Part shown: piece by piece, positions 38,832 through 48,470 of the stretch
Position numbering within the stretch: the stretch's first letter is position 1
How the letters are laid out: each line of letters opens with the position of its first letter
NCBI RefSeq assembly: GCF_002001105.1
Contig: NZ_MUNP01000067.1
Location: forward strand, 1-63,524
DNA: 63,524 nucleotides
Direction: 5' to 3'
Source of the DNA: Rhodanobacter sp. C06
GTDB lineage: Bacteria; Pseudomonadota; Gammaproteobacteria; Xanthomonadales; Rhodanobacteraceae
Made by a program: the position numbers and the translations under genes
Notes under the pieces: model-generated
The model's database searches: none
What the model was told of the DNA's origin: nothing
The model's input: only the letters and a program-made list of their open reading frames with translations

Positions 38832-39750
38832 GCCCTATGCCGCGGCCGACGCAAACACTTGGGATGCGCTGGTCGAGCGCTCCCGCAACGGCAACCTGCT
38901 GCACCGGCGCGGCTACATGGATTACCACGCCGACCGCTTCGTCGACCAGTCGCTGATCGTCGAGAAGCACGGCGAGGCGGTGGCGGTGTTTCCCGCGAAC
39001 ATCCAGGACAAGCTGGTGACCAGCCACGGCGGCCTCACGTACGCCGGGCTGATCAGCACGGCCGCTGTGCGCGCCGAATCGACGCTGGCCGTGTTCGGGC
39101 AGATCGCCGACCACTACCGCGCGCTGGGCGTGGAGCGGGTGATCTACAAGGCGGTGCCGCACATCTTCCACGCCTGCCCGGCCGAGGAGGATCTGTACGC
39201 GCTGCATCGGCTGGGTGCACGGCTGCGGCGTCGCGATCTCTCCTCGGTCATCGCGCTGCGCGAGACGTTCCACTTCACGCAGGAGCGCCAGCGTGAAGTG
39301 AACAAGGCGCGCAAGTCCGGCATCGACCTCCGGACCGGCGTCGATCCGGCGGACTTCCACGCGCTGCTGACCTCGGTGCTCCACCAGCACGACACCCGGC
39401 CGACCCACAGCCTCGCCGAACTGCGCCTGCTGCAGGCGCGCTTCCCGCAACACATCGTGCTGCACGAGGCGCGCCACGAGGGCGCCTTGCTGGCGGGGGC
39501 GCTCGTCTACGACTTCGGACGGGTCGTGCACACCCAGTACCTGGCCGCTTCGGAGGAGGGGCGACGCCTGAACACGCTCAGCCTGCTGCTGGCGGAGCTG
39601 ATCGGCGGCGTCTACGCGAACCGCAGCTATTTCAGCTTCGGCATCTCGACCGAACACGAGGGCAGGGTGCTCAACCGCGGCCTGGTCGCGCAGAAGGAAC
39701 GCTTCGGCGCACGCGCCATCGTGCACGACTTCTACGAGTGGCTGCTGTGA
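38818..39750 (+). CDS. FemAB/GNAT-like acyltransferase
   Basis: A 310-residue protein with a tandem-GNAT, FemAB-like layout: [21 protein letters not shown] at the start, [17 protein letters not shown] in the middle and [22 protein letters not shown] near the end. Relatives in O-antigen loci are thought to attach amino acids or acyl groups to sugars. The ATG at 38818 overlaps the previous gene by 14 bases. Its stop shares one base with the aminotransferase ATG (TGATG). Confidence 0.72.
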   Translation: MFAVRPYAAADANTWDALVERSRNGNLLHRRGYMDYHADRFVDQSLIVEKHGEAVAVFPANIQDKLVTSHGGLTYAGLISTAAVRAESTLAVFGQIADHYRALGVERVIYKAVPHIFHACPAEEDLYALHRLGARLRRRDLSSVIALRETFHFTQERQREVNKARKSGIDLRTGVDPADFHALLTSVLHQHDTRPTHSLAELRLLQARFPQHIVLHEARHEGALLAGALVYDFGRVVHTQYLAASEEGRRLNTLSLLLAELIGGVYANRSYFSFGISTEHEGRVLNRGLVAQKERFGARAIVHDFYEWLL

Positions 39751-40877
39751 TGGACACCCGGCTGAGGGAAGTGCCGTTCCTCGACCTCAGGGACGTCCAT
39801 GCGCGCTACGCCGACGAGCTGAAGGCGGCGGCCGCGCGGGTGATCGATTCGGGGCACTACGTGCTCGGCGAGGAACTGGCGGCCTTCGAGCGCGAGTTCG
39901 CGGCCTGGTGCGGCGTGCGCCATGCGTTGGGCGTGGGCAGCGGGCTCGATGCGCTGGCGCTGATCCTGCGCGGCTATCTGGGGCTGGGTGTGCTGGCCGA
40001 AGGCGACGAGGTGATCGTGCCCGGCAACACCTTCATCGCCAGCTTCCTCGCCGTCAGCGCGAACCGGCTGGTGCCGGTGCCGGTGGAGCCGGATGCGGCG
40101 AGTTTCAACCTCGACCCGGCCTGCGTGGCGGCGGCGATCGGGCCGCGCACGCGCGCGATCATGGCCGTGCACCTGTACGGTCAGCTGGCTGACATGCCGG
40201 CGCTGGTCGCGCTGGCCAGGCGGCACGGCTTGCTGCTGATCGAGGACGCCGCGCAGGCGCACGGCGCGACGCGCGACGGGCGCAAGGCCGGCGCGTTCGG
40301 CGACGCGGCCGCCTTCAGCTTCTACCCGGCCAAGAACCTCGGCGCCTTGGGCGACGGGGGCGCCGTCGTGACCGGCGACGCGCGACTGGCGGAGCGTGTC
40401 GCGGCGCTGCGCAACTACGGCTCCGACACGAAGTACCACCACCTGTTCCAGGGCGTCAACTCGCGACTGGACGAGATCCAGGCCGCGCTGCTGCGGGTGA
40501 AGCTGCGCCATCTCGACGAGGATATCGCGCGGCGCCGGCGCGTGGCGCAGCGTTATCGCGAAGGTATCCGCCATCCGCAGATCGGCTTGCCGCAGGTGGC
40601 GTGCGAGGAGCGGCACGCCTGGCATCTGTTCGTGGTGCGCTGCCATCGCCGTGACGCATTGCAGCGACACCTGCAGGCGCAGGGCGTGCAGAGCCAGGTG
40701 CATTACCCGGTGCCGCCGCATCGCCAGCCGGCGTACGCCGAGCTGCGCGAGGCATGGCTGCCGCTCACCGAATGTCTGCATGAGGAGGTGCTGAGCCTGC
40801 CGCTGGGGCCAAGCCTCGGCGAGGACGCGGTGGCGCGCGTGATCGCGGCCTGCAACGCGTTCGAGTGCCCGCCATGA
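39750..40877 (+). CDS. fdtB: PLP-dependent sugar 3-aminotransferase (FdtB/QdtB, DegT/DnrJ/EryC1 family)
   Basis: A 375-residue enzyme of the DegT family. [35 protein letters not shown] and the PLP lysine in [16 protein letters not shown] are all present. It should aminate C3 of the dTDP-3-keto-6-deoxyhexose produced by FdtA. It is translationally coupled on both sides (TGATG upstream, ATGA downstream). Confidence 0.88.
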   Translation: MDTRLREVPFLDLRDVHARYADELKAAAARVIDSGHYVLGEELAAFEREFAAWCGVRHALGVGSGLDALALILRGYLGLGVLAEGDEVIVPGNTFIASFLAVSANRLVPVPVEPDAASFNLDPACVAAAIGPRTRAIMAVHLYGQLADMPALVALARRHGLLLIEDAAQAHGATRDGRKAGAFGDAAAFSFYPAKNLGALGDGGAVVTGDARLAERVAALRNYGSDTKYHHLFQGVNSRLDEIQAALLRVKLRHLDEDIARRRRVAQRYREGIRHPQIGLPQVACEERHAWHLFVVRCHRRDALQRHLQAQGVQSQVHYPVPPHRQPAYAELREAWLPLTECLHEEVLSLPLGPSLGEDAVARVIAACNAFECPP

Positions 40878-42127
40878 ACATCGTGCGCGCGGGCTTCTAT
40901 TCCTCGATCGCCACCGCGGCACGGCTGTTGGCGGCGCTGGTGGTGATCAAGCTGGTGGCGTGGCTGGCCGGGCCCGCGGGGGTGGGCAAGCTGGGCCAGT
41001 TCATGAGCCTGATGTCGTTGCTGGCCGTGCTGGCCGGCGGTGGCATCAGCGCCGGCATCGTGAAGTATGTCGCCGAATACCGGGACGACCCGCAGCGCCT
41101 GGCGCGCCTGTTGGCTGCCGCGCTCTGGTATGCGTTGTGTGCCTCGGTCCTGATGGGTTGCGTGGCCTTGCTGTTCAGTCGGCAGCTGGCGCTGTGGCTG
41201 CTGGACGATCCCGCCTACGCGGGCCTGATCCGCCTGCTCGCCGTGGCCCAGCTCGGCATCGCGCTGGTCAACTACATCCTGGCCGTGATCAACGGCTTCA
41301 TGGACGTGCGCCGGCTGGCGCTGATCCAGGTGCTGGGCTCGATGCTGGGCACCGTGGCGGCGGTCTGGCTTGCCCGCTGGCTGCACCTGTACGGCGCGCT
41401 GCTGGCGCTGGTGCTGGGCCAGTTGCTGTGGCTGCTGGTCGGCCTGCCGGCGTGGTGGCGCAGCCCGTACTTCCGGCGCAGCATGCTGCGGCTGCGCTTC
41501 GACCGCGAGATGACGCTGCGGCTGGCCGCCTTCTCGGTGATGACGCTCAGCTCCGCGCTGGTCTCTCCGCTGGTGAACATCGCGGTGCGCGACCACCTCG
41601 CGCAGCAGCTCGGCTGGGGGCAGGTCGGCTACTGGCAGGCGGTGAGCAAGGTGTCGGACGCCTACCTGCTGTTCCTCACCACGGCCATCAACATCTATTA
41701 CCTGCCGAAGCTGGCCTCGATCCGCGAGCGCGGCGCGCTGGTGCACGAGTTGCGCCAGGCGTATCGCCATCTCCTGCCCGCCGTGGTGGTGCTGGCGGCG
41801 GCGGTGTACCTGCTGCGTGGATGGGTGACGCGCCTGCTGTTCAGTGCGGACTTCGCGCCCGCCAACGCGCTGTACGGACCGCAGCTGGCGGGCGACGTGG
41901 TCAAGATCGCCGCCTTTGTGCTGTCCTACGTGATGCTGGCCAAGGCGATGACGCGGCTGTTCGTGCTCTCCGAATGCGCGTTCGCGGCCAGCTACCTGGC
42001 GCTGGTCTACCTGTTCACCGCGCGCTTCGGTCTGGTCGGCGCGATGTACGCCTTCGCGGTCAACTACCTCGGCTACCTCGCCTTCAACGTGCTGGTCGTG
42101 CGGCGCTACCTCGGCACGGTGCGATGA
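40874..42127 (+). CDS. wzx: O-antigen/lipid III flippase (Wzx, WzxE-like)
   Basis: A 417-residue MATE/MVF-type flippase with about twelve transmembrane segments. The size and N-terminus ([20 protein letters not shown]) fit WzxE, which moves undecaprenyl-PP-linked repeat units to the periplasmic face. Start and stop overlap neighbours by 4 bases (ATGA). Confidence 0.88.
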   Translation: MNIVRAGFYSSIATAARLLAALVVIKLVAWLAGPAGVGKLGQFMSLMSLLAVLAGGGISAGIVKYVAEYRDDPQRLARLLAAALWYALCASVLMGCVALLFSRQLALWLLDDPAYAGLIRLLAVAQLGIALVNYILAVINGFMDVRRLALIQVLGSMLGTVAAVWLARWLHLYGALLALVLGQLLWLLVGLPAWWRSPYFRRSMLRLRFDREMTLRLAAFSVMTLSSALVSPLVNIAVRDHLAQQLGWGQVGYWQAVSKVSDAYLLFLTTAINIYYLPKLASIRERGALVHELRQAYRHLLPAVVVLAAAVYLLRGWVTRLLFSADFAPANALYGPQLAGDVVKIAAFVLSYVMLAKAMTRLFVLSECAFAASYLALVYLFTARFGLVGAMYAFAVNYLGYLAFNVLVVRRYLGTVR

Positions 42128-43065
42128 CGGCCCACGACGCGATGCAAGATACGGCGGCGCCGCTGGTCTCGGTGCTGATCCCCGCGTTCAACCACGAGCG
42201 TTACGTGCTGCGCTGCCTGGACAGCGTGCTGGAAGACCCCTATCCGGCCAAGGAGCTGATCATCATCGACGACGGCTCGACCGACCGCACCGGCGCGCGC
42301 ATCGCCGACTGGGTGGCCACGCATTGCATGGATATCCCCATCGAATACGTTCGGCGCGAGCACCGCGGCATCGCCGCGACCCTGAACGAGCTGGCGGCGC
42401 GCGCGAACGGCGAGTTCCTGCGGCCGGGCGCCAGCGACGACTACCTGTTGCCCGGCGGCCTGGTCGCGCAGGTCGACTACCTGCTGGCGCATCCGCGCAA
42501 GGTGGTGGTGATCGGCGACTCGGTGGTCGTGGACGGCGACGGGCACAAGCTGCACGACAGCGGCATGTGCGACCTGCACGGCGCCGACAAGAGCCTCTAC
42601 CACTCCGACGACGGCATCCGCCGCGCGGTGATCCGGCAGTGGGCCATCGGCGGGCCGGTCGCCCTGATCCGCAAGGGCGCGCTGGACACCGCCGACCGCT
42701 GGAGCGAAGGCCTGCGCATCGAGGACTGGGACCTGTTCCTGCGCCTGGCGGCCCGCGGCGTGCTCGGTTTCATCGACGTCCATGTGTGCGCCTACCGCCT
42801 GCACGACGCGAATGCGAGCCGGACGCGGCATACCGGGGCCCGCATCGCGAACCTGGCCGAGTCGCGGCACGTGGCGATGCTCCGGACCGGGCTGTTCGAG
42901 GAGCCGTACCGCACCCTGCTGCGGGCGCAGTCGCATTACATCGACGCCAAGATCTCGTTCCTGGAGCGGCGGCCATGGTCGTTGCTGCATCACTTGGCGG
43001 CGTATCTCGCGCTGGCCGCCAGGGCCAGGCTGGCGCCCGCGGGACCGCATGCGGAGGGAACATGA
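42124..43065 (+). CDS. Glycosyltransferase family 2
   Basis: A 313-residue GT-A enzyme: VSVLIPAFNHERYVLRCLDS at the N-terminus, IIIDDGSTDRT, and RPGASDDYLLPGG with the metal-binding acidic pair; IEDWDLFLRLAARG is the acceptor-side motif. It probably adds one sugar to the lipid-linked repeat unit. It is the only glycosyltransferase inside the wzx-wzy-wzz block, so other transferases must act from elsewhere, perhaps the two GT4 genes downstream. Confidence 0.88.
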   Translation: MTAHDAMQDTAAPLVSVLIPAFNHERYVLRCLDSVLEDPYPAKELIIIDDGSTDRTGARIADWVATHCMDIPIEYVRREHRGIAATLNELAARANGEFLRPGASDDYLLPGGLVAQVDYLLAHPRKVVVIGDSVVVDGDGHKLHDSGMCDLHGADKSLYHSDDGIRRAVIRQWAIGGPVALIRKGALDTADRWSEGLRIEDWDLFLRLAARGVLGFIDVHVCAYRLHDANASRTRHTGARIANLAESRHVAMLRTGLFEEPYRTLLRAQSHYIDAKISFLERRPWSLLHHLAAYLALAARARLAPAGPHAEGT

Positions 43066-44249
43066 AGCGGCTGCTGCGATTGCCCTCCACCTGGCTGGGG
43101 CTGCCGATCCTGTTCGCCTGCGGGCTGACCTGGTTCACCTACGAGCTGCCGGCCGACTACCTCGAAGGCCTGCTCCTGCTGGTGGTGACCGCGTCCGCGA
43201 TCATGCTGCTCGACGTGCAGGTGGGCGTGCGCATTCCGGATACCGCGCACTTCCGCGCACGCGACTACACCGGTACCCGTGATGCGTTCGTGGCACTGGC
43301 CTTCGCCGGCCTGATCCTGCTGTTCTGCCTGCTCGACCTCGCGCTGTTTCCGATCCCGCTGTTCGACAAACCTTCGGCCTACGCCTCGATGGCGGGTGGC
43401 CGCGAACATATCCGGCACGTCTCCGACATGTGCTGGGTGCTGCCGCCGATCGGGCTGCTCTGCACGCGGCGCCGCTGGCTGCGCAACCTGCTGATCGTCG
43501 TCGGCTTCGTGTTCCCGGTGCTGGTGATCGACCGCAACCGACTGTTCGCCGCGGTGTTCTCGTTCGCGCTGCTGATCCTGCTGCGGCGGGACGAGGCGCG
43601 GCCGCTGCCGTGGAAGGCCGTCGGTGCGCTGGCGCTGGCGGGCGTCAGCGTGTTCTCGATCCTCGGCATCGTGCGCTCCGGCACGCTGCAGTACGTCACG
43701 CTGCCGTTCGGCGCGATATACCGCGCCGCGCCGCAAGGCATCAAGTGGCTGCTGCTGTACGGCAGCGCGGGCCCCTACAACTTCAGCGCGATGCTGGCCA
43801 AGCACTACGTCAACGCGGACTTCCTGATCAACCAGATCGTTCCCCTGCACGGCTCCATCGCGACGGCCGGCACGGGCATTCCGCTCGATGCGCCGAACAT
43901 CAACGTGGGCACGGAGTTCTTTCCGTTCCTGCTCGCGCTGGGTCCCTGGGGCGCGGTGGCTTCGGCGTTCGCGCTGTACGCGCTGTTGCTGTGGAGCGTG
44001 CAGCGGCTGCGCCCGACGGTGCCGCTGTTTTCCCTGCTGATCTTCCTGCGCATGTCCTATGTGTGCGTGATGTCGCCGTTCGCACCGCAGGCCTTCACGT
44101 GGACGAACGCCGGCTTCATCGGCATCTGCCTCTTCCTGCAGCTGTTCGCGGCCTGGCTGCCGAACCGAAGGGCAGGGGGCGCCGCGATGGCCGCGCAGGC
44201 CGTGTCTTCACTATCTCACCAGCGAGTACGGAACCATGCAACAAGATGA
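43062..44249 (+). CDS. wzy: O-antigen polymerase (Wzy-like)
   Basis: A 395-residue polytopic membrane protein with about ten to twelve helices and a large periplasmic loop (about 225-285, RAAPQGIKWLLLYGSAGPYN...GTGIPLDAPNIN). It has no known enzyme motifs, as usual for Wzy. Position between wzx/GT2 and wzz is the main support. Overlaps are ATGA upstream and 14 bases into wzz. Confidence 0.72.
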   Translation: MKRLLRLPSTWLGLPILFACGLTWFTYELPADYLEGLLLLVVTASAIMLLDVQVGVRIPDTAHFRARDYTGTRDAFVALAFAGLILLFCLLDLALFPIPLFDKPSAYASMAGGREHIRHVSDMCWVLPPIGLLCTRRRWLRNLLIVVGFVFPVLVIDRNRLFAAVFSFALLILLRRDEARPLPWKAVGALALAGVSVFSILGIVRSGTLQYVTLPFGAIYRAAPQGIKWLLLYGSAGPYNFSAMLAKHYVNADFLINQIVPLHGSIATAGTGIPLDAPNINVGTEFFPFLLALGPWGAVASAFALYALLLWSVQRLRPTVPLFSLLIFLRMSYVCVMSPFAPQAFTWTNAGFIGICLFLQLFAAWLPNRRAGGAAMAAQAVSSLSHQRVRNHATR

Positions 44250-45072
44250 GATCTATCTGGTCGACCTGTGGCGGATCTTTGTACGCGAGTGGAAGTGGTT
44301 CGTGCTCGTGCTGGTGCTGACCCTGGCTTGCACCTATGCGTTCGCGCATCTGGCGAAACGGCAGTGGGAGGCGACCGCCTGGATCCAGATCGCGCAGGTC
44401 GGGCAGGTGCCGGCCGGTCAGGATCCGAAGGTCGAGCCGCTGCAGCGCGTGACCGAGCGCCTGCAGCTGGTGCCGTTCCAGAACGAGGTCCTGCAGGGCG
44501 CCGGCTATGCGCCGACTTCGTCCGTGGCCGGGCTTTATCGCAAGAGCCTGAAACTGGAACCGATGCTCTACGCAGGCTCGCTGGTCAAGTTGACCGTGCG
44601 GGCGTATTCGCGGCAGCAGGCCAGCGAGCTGGCCGCGGCGACGGTCGCCCGATTGCGTCTGGTCCACCAAGGTCTCGAGGAGGCGCCGCTGGCGGCGGCA
44701 CGCGCACGCCTGGCCCAGATCGATGCCGGGTTGCAGGCCGCGCTGTCCGACCAGGCCCGGTATCGCCAGGCGGCCGCGCCGGGAAACGGGAACGGCGCGG
44801 GTGGCGAGGACATGGCGAATCCGGTACTCGCGAGCCTGCTGCTGGCCAACAAGGATGACGAGATCCGTGGCCTGCGGCAGGCGAAGAACGATCTCGTCGA
44901 ACGCCTCGGACCCACCTACACCTACGAAACATCGACGGTGTGGCCGATCTATGTACCGGAGGGACAGGCCTTCCCGAATCCCGCGCTGACCTGGGGCATC
45001 GGCCTGCTGCTGGGGATCTTCCTGGGCGTATCAGCAAGCGTTGCGCGCAGCACCGCACGGCGATCTGCATAG
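44236..45072 (+). CDS. wzz: Polysaccharide chain-length determinant (Wzz)
   Basis: A 278-residue PCP-1 protein. The N-terminus DEIYLVDLWRIFVREWKWFV runs into TM1. A periplasmic coiled region follows, then the C-terminal TM2 with a proline-containing flank (PNPALTWGIGLLLGIFLGV). No tyrosine-kinase domain is present, so it belongs to the Wzz rather than the Wzc group. It closes the O-antigen operon. Confidence 0.85.
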   Translation: MQQDEIYLVDLWRIFVREWKWFVLVLVLTLACTYAFAHLAKRQWEATAWIQIAQVGQVPAGQDPKVEPLQRVTERLQLVPFQNEVLQGAGYAPTSSVAGLYRKSLKLEPMLYAGSLVKLTVRAYSRQQASELAAATVARLRLVHQGLEEAPLAAARARLAQIDAGLQAALSDQARYRQAAAPGNGNGAGGEDMANPVLASLLLANKDDEIRGLRQAKNDLVERLGPTYTYETSTVWPIYVPEGQAFPNPALTWGIGLLLGIFLGVSASVARSTARRSA

Positions 45073-45254
45073 GGCTGGCACGGCTACGCCCAGGGAGTAG
45101 GGCCGGGTCACCCGATCGCGGGAGGTCGGAAGGCCTGCCGTGCCGAACTTCTCACCACATGGCATCCATCCGGCTGGCGCTTCCGGGCAGGCCGCAACCG
45201 CGCTGCGCGAAGCTGCATGAGGCCGAACATGGCTCGAACGGACCCGGGCAATAC
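45073..45254. other. Convergent intergenic region
   Basis: 182 bases between wzz and the minus-strand SnoaL-like gene. No gene or clear terminator is seen. Confidence 0.4.
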
Positions 45255-45785
45255 TCAGCTCCGGTCCACGTAGAAGATGACTTGCTCGCCCTTGATCTTG
45301 CCCTGTCCATCGAGCAGGTAGAGGCGCGCCATCGGCAGCGTCTTCGGCGTGCCGAGGCCGAGAAACGCCTTTACCTTTACCGTCACCATGACGAGCGCGT
45401 CGCGCTCATCGCCGATGCTCGCGATCACGCGGGCACTACCCGGTACGACGGCCTGCGCGAACCGGACCAGACCCGTCATGTAGTTGTCGATGCCGACGAG
45501 ATCGGTCGGCGTCATGGCGGGTTGCATGCTCGTTGCGGTGAAGTGGATGTCGCCCGCAAGGCTCTTCCGCGCCGATGCAAAGTCGTGGTTGCTCCATGCC
45601 TCGATATGGGCGCGGGCAATGATGACGGCGGGGGAATCCGACTTGGTCGATGCAGGGTCTTGCTGCTCTGGCGCGAGGCCGGCGATGGATGGGCTGCGCT
45701 CCGTCATGGCCATTCCGGCGAACGGCGCCAGCGCGAGACTGGCCACTAGCCCTTGCAGGAACCCTCGTCGATCCAACTGGCTCAT
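45255..45785 (-). CDS. Tat-exported SnoaL/DUF4440-like protein
   Basis: A 176-residue protein whose N-terminus, QLDRRGFLQGLVASLALAPF, has a twin-arginine signal. The mature part has an NTF2-like fold: AVIIARAHIEAWSNHDFASA, IDNYMTGL and LVMVTVKVKAF. The open frame extends far upstream, but the ATG at 45785 places the Tat motif correctly. It interrupts the plus-strand glycan genes on the opposite strand. Substrate unknown. Confidence 0.75.
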   Translation of the reverse strand: MSQLDRRGFLQGLVASLALAPFAGMAMTERSPSIAGLAPEQQDPASTKSDSPAVIIARAHIEAWSNHDFASARKSLAGDIHFTATSMQPAMTPTDLVGIDNYMTGLVRFAQAVVPGSARVIASIGDERDALVMVTVKVKAFLGLGTPKTLPMARLYLLDGQGKIKGEQVIFYVDRS

Positions 45786-46091
45786 CGATCCGACTCCCGT
45801 CGCCGCGCGCAAGACGTGCGTGCCATCCCATCGATCAATGGTTGCGCCTACAAGAAAGGGTGGCAGGCAGCCGATTCCGTTTCGATGACTCTGCGGTCGG
45901 GCGCAGCCTTCTGCTGCAGGGCGGGCACACGCCCCGAAATTTCCGCAGCCACTCAACCAAATCCGCTCGTGGCAGCACCTATCGAGCGGGTCGAGACACA
46001 TTGACTGCGACGGGCACCGCCGGTCGGCGACTGTCCTTGGCCATGGTGGCGATCAACGAGCTGCGCTGGGTGCAACAGGGATCGACTCGAC
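45786..46091. other. Divergent 306-base intergenic region
   Basis: It separates the SnoaL-like gene (minus) from the first methyltransferase (plus) and should contain both promoters. No strong sigma-70 hexamers or known motifs were recognised. Confidence 0.4.
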
Positions 46092-46976
46092 ATGAGTGGA
46101 CAACACGGGCTTGAAACAGGGTGCCCGGTCGAACCCGGCCACGGTGCTCGCCGGCATCGATCGGGGGCGCCCTTGAGCGAGGCGCAACTGCTCGACACGC
46201 AGCGCGCCTTCGACAGCGTGGCGGCCGACTACGACGGTCCCCGCGGCAACAACGAGCTGATCCAGCGCATGCGCGCGACGTTGTGGGATACCGTATGCCG
46301 CGAACTTCCCGGTGGCGGACGTTTGCTCGACCTGGGCTGCGGCACCGGCCTCGACGCGATCGAATTCGCGGGGCGCGGCTACCAGGTCGTCGCTACCGAC
46401 TGGTCGCCGCAGATGGTCGCCCGCACCCAGGTGCGCGCCGCCGCCGCGGGCATGGAGGCGCGCGTCGCCACGGCGCACCTCGGCATCCAGCAGCTCGACC
46501 GGCTCGACGACGCGTTTGACGGCATCTACTCGAACTTCGGCCCGCTGAATTGCGCGCCGGACCTGCACGCGGTCGCGGCCGAATGCGCGCGCCTGCTGCG
46601 GCCGGGCGGCCGGCTGGTGTTTTCGGTGATCGGCCGGATCTGCCCGTGGGAGCTGGTGCATTACATGCTGCGCGGCCGCTTCCGCCGGGCCGGCGTGCGC
46701 GCCGCGCGTGGCGTCACCGCGGTGGGCATGAACCGCCACACGATCTGGACCAGCTACTACCTGCCGCGCGAATTCCACCGCGCCTTCGCCGGGCAGTTCG
46801 CACTGGCAGGCTATCGCGCGCTCGGCCTGTTCCTGCCGCCGCCCTACCTGGTGGACTACTACCGCCGCCACCGTCGCCGCTGCGCATGCCTGGGCTGGCT
46901 CGACGATCGCCTCGGCGCGCTGCCGCTGTTGCGCGACATGGGCGACCACTTCCTGATCGTGATGCGCAGGCGCTGA
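46092..46976 (+). CDS. Class I SAM-dependent methyltransferase
   Basis: A 294-residue Rossmann methyltransferase. AFDSVAADYDGPRGNN is the usual entry. Motif I is LLDLGCGTGLDAIEFAGRG, motif II VVATDWSPQMV, and LLRPGGRLVFSVIG is the post-motif III strand. The C-terminal third, with HTIWTSYYLPREFHRAF and LFLPPPYLVDYYRRH, resembles methyltransferases found beside radical SAM natural-product genes. It is first in the plus-strand arm of the uncharacterised locus. Substrate unknown. Confidence 0.85.
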   Translation: MSGQHGLETGCPVEPGHGARRHRSGAPLSEAQLLDTQRAFDSVAADYDGPRGNNELIQRMRATLWDTVCRELPGGGRLLDLGCGTGLDAIEFAGRGYQVVATDWSPQMVARTQVRAAAAGMEARVATAHLGIQQLDRLDDAFDGIYSNFGPLNCAPDLHAVAAECARLLRPGGRLVFSVIGRICPWELVHYMLRGRFRRAGVRAARGVTAVGMNRHTIWTSYYLPREFHRAFAGQFALAGYRALGLFLPPPYLVDYYRRHRRRCACLGWLDDRLGALPLLRDMGDHFLIVMRRR

Positions 46977-46988
46977 CGCCATGGGATT

Positions 46989-47256
46989 AGAGCCTGTTCA
47001 TGATCTCTCCGTGGCTCGCGTTGCCTTGCCATGGTCGTCAGGTGGTAGTGCGTGGCGCAGCGCCTGCCTGGCTGGCAGGCCAAGCCGCGCGCTGCCGCAT
47101 GGCGGCCATGGCGAGGCAACCCGAAGGGCCGGGTCTGTTTGCCCACATGCCGGCGTCATCACTCGGTCGTGGACGGACGTCCACTCCCTCCTTCTTCCTT
47201 GGCCTGCGCGCAAACAGCTCCCGGCGCGAGCTACGGAGAGGTCATGAACAGGCTCT
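46989..47256. mobile_element. MITE-like element with 24-base terminal inverted repeats
   Basis: The 24 bases at 46989-47012 (AGAGCCTGTTCATGATCTCT, then CCGT) recur as reverse complement at 47233-47256 with one mismatch. Inside are further inverted segments, for example GTTGCCTTGCCATGG near 47019-47034 and CCATGGCGAGGCAAC near 47104-47118, so the whole 268 bases can fold into a long hairpin. No transposase is encoded. The right end includes the ATG (47244-47246) of the amidohydrolase gene. A target duplication was not obvious. It could instead be a structured RNA leader. Confidence 0.6.
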
Positions 47257-48470
47257 TGCAGGCCGCGCTGGACATCAGCCTGTGCCGTGCGATCACGGTC
47301 GCGCCGGCCGGCATCTCGCACGCGCCGCTGCCGATCCGGGCTGCACGGATCGGCGCCTCGCTGGCCGCGCGGGCCTGGCGCATCGACTTGCGCGACCACC
47401 TGATCTTCCCCGGCCTGATCAACGCGCACGAGCACCTGCACGTCAACGCCGTGCCGCCGTTGCCCGCGGATACGCCGTTCGCGAACAGCTACGCGTGGAT
47501 CGCCGCGTTCCAGGCACATTTCGCCGAGCCCGCCGTGGCCGCCGCGCTGCGCGTGCCGAAGGCGCTGCGGATGCGCCACGGCGCGCTGAAGAACCTGCTC
47601 GCCGGCGTTACCTGCGTGGCGCACCACGACCCCTGGCACCCGGCGCTAGATGCGCTGGATTTCCCGGTGGCCTTGCTGCGCGACTACGGCTGGAGCTACG
47701 CGCTGGGTTGGCCCGGTTACGGGCCGCCGGTGCCGGCGAGCTTCGCCGCCACGTCGGCGGGGCGGCCTTGGATGATCCACCTGGCCGAGGGCACGGATGC
47801 GACCGCGCAGGCGGAGCTGGCGCAGCTCGACCGGCTCGGCTGCCTGGCGGCGAACAGCGTGCTGGTGCATGGCGTGGGCCTGCGCGAGCGCGACATCGAC
47901 CGCGTGATCGCCAGCGGCGCCGCGGTGGTGTGGTGTCCGACCAGCAACCGCAGGCTGCTCGGGCGCACGCTCGATCCGCGGCGCCTGTGCGCGGCCGGTC
48001 GCCTCGCGCTGGGCAGCGACTCGCGACTCAGTGGCGCGCGCGACCTGCTCGACGAAATGCGCGACATCGCCACCCGCGGCGAGCTCGCGCCCGCGCAGAT
48101 CCTGGCGCTGGCCACGACCGCGGCGGCACGCATCCTGCGCCTGCCGGGGCGTGGCCACCTCGCGCCGGGCGCAAGGGCGGACCTGGTGATCGTCGAGGAC
48201 CGCGGCGGCGCGGCGCGCAGCCTGACCGACCTCGGGCGCAGCGACATCCGCGCGGTGGTGCGCGACGGCGTGCCGTGCATCGCCGATCCCGATTTCGCCG
48301 AATGGTTCGCGGTCGCCGGCGTGGACACCGTGCCCGCGCTGCTGGACGGACGGCCGAAGCTGCTGGCCGCGCCGCTGGCCGAGCCGGACCTGCTTGCGCT
48401 CGAGCCCGGGCTCGAACTTGTCGCCGCATGCAACGCGCCCGAGCGCGAGTGTGCCGTGGAAGCGCGATGA
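47244..48470 (+). CDS. Amidohydrolase-superfamily protein
   Basis: A 408-residue TIM-barrel metal hydrolase of the TRZ/ATZ-like group. Metal ligands are seen in NAHEHLH (HxH), the histidines around VAHHDPWH, WMIHLAEG and LGSDSRLSG (the catalytic aspartate). PGLINAHEHL and the GARADLVIVED end are typical. Relatives deaminate or hydrolyse heterocyclic amines; the substrate here is unknown. The ATG lies inside the right repeat of the preceding element. It is followed by a methyltransferase with ATGA overlap. Confidence 0.82.
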   Translation: MNRLLQAALDISLCRAITVAPAGISHAPLPIRAARIGASLAARAWRIDLRDHLIFPGLINAHEHLHVNAVPPLPADTPFANSYAWIAAFQAHFAEPAVAAALRVPKALRMRHGALKNLLAGVTCVAHHDPWHPALDALDFPVALLRDYGWSYALGWPGYGPPVPASFAATSAGRPWMIHLAEGTDATAQAELAQLDRLGCLAANSVLVHGVGLRERDIDRVIASGAAVVWCPTSNRRLLGRTLDPRRLCAAGRLALGSDSRLSGARDLLDEMRDIATRGELAPAQILALATTAAARILRLPGRGHLAPGARADLVIVEDRGGAARSLTDLGRSDIRAVVRDGVPCIADPDFAEWFAVAGVDTVPALLDGRPKLLAAPLAEPDLLALEPGLELVAACNAPERECAVEAR

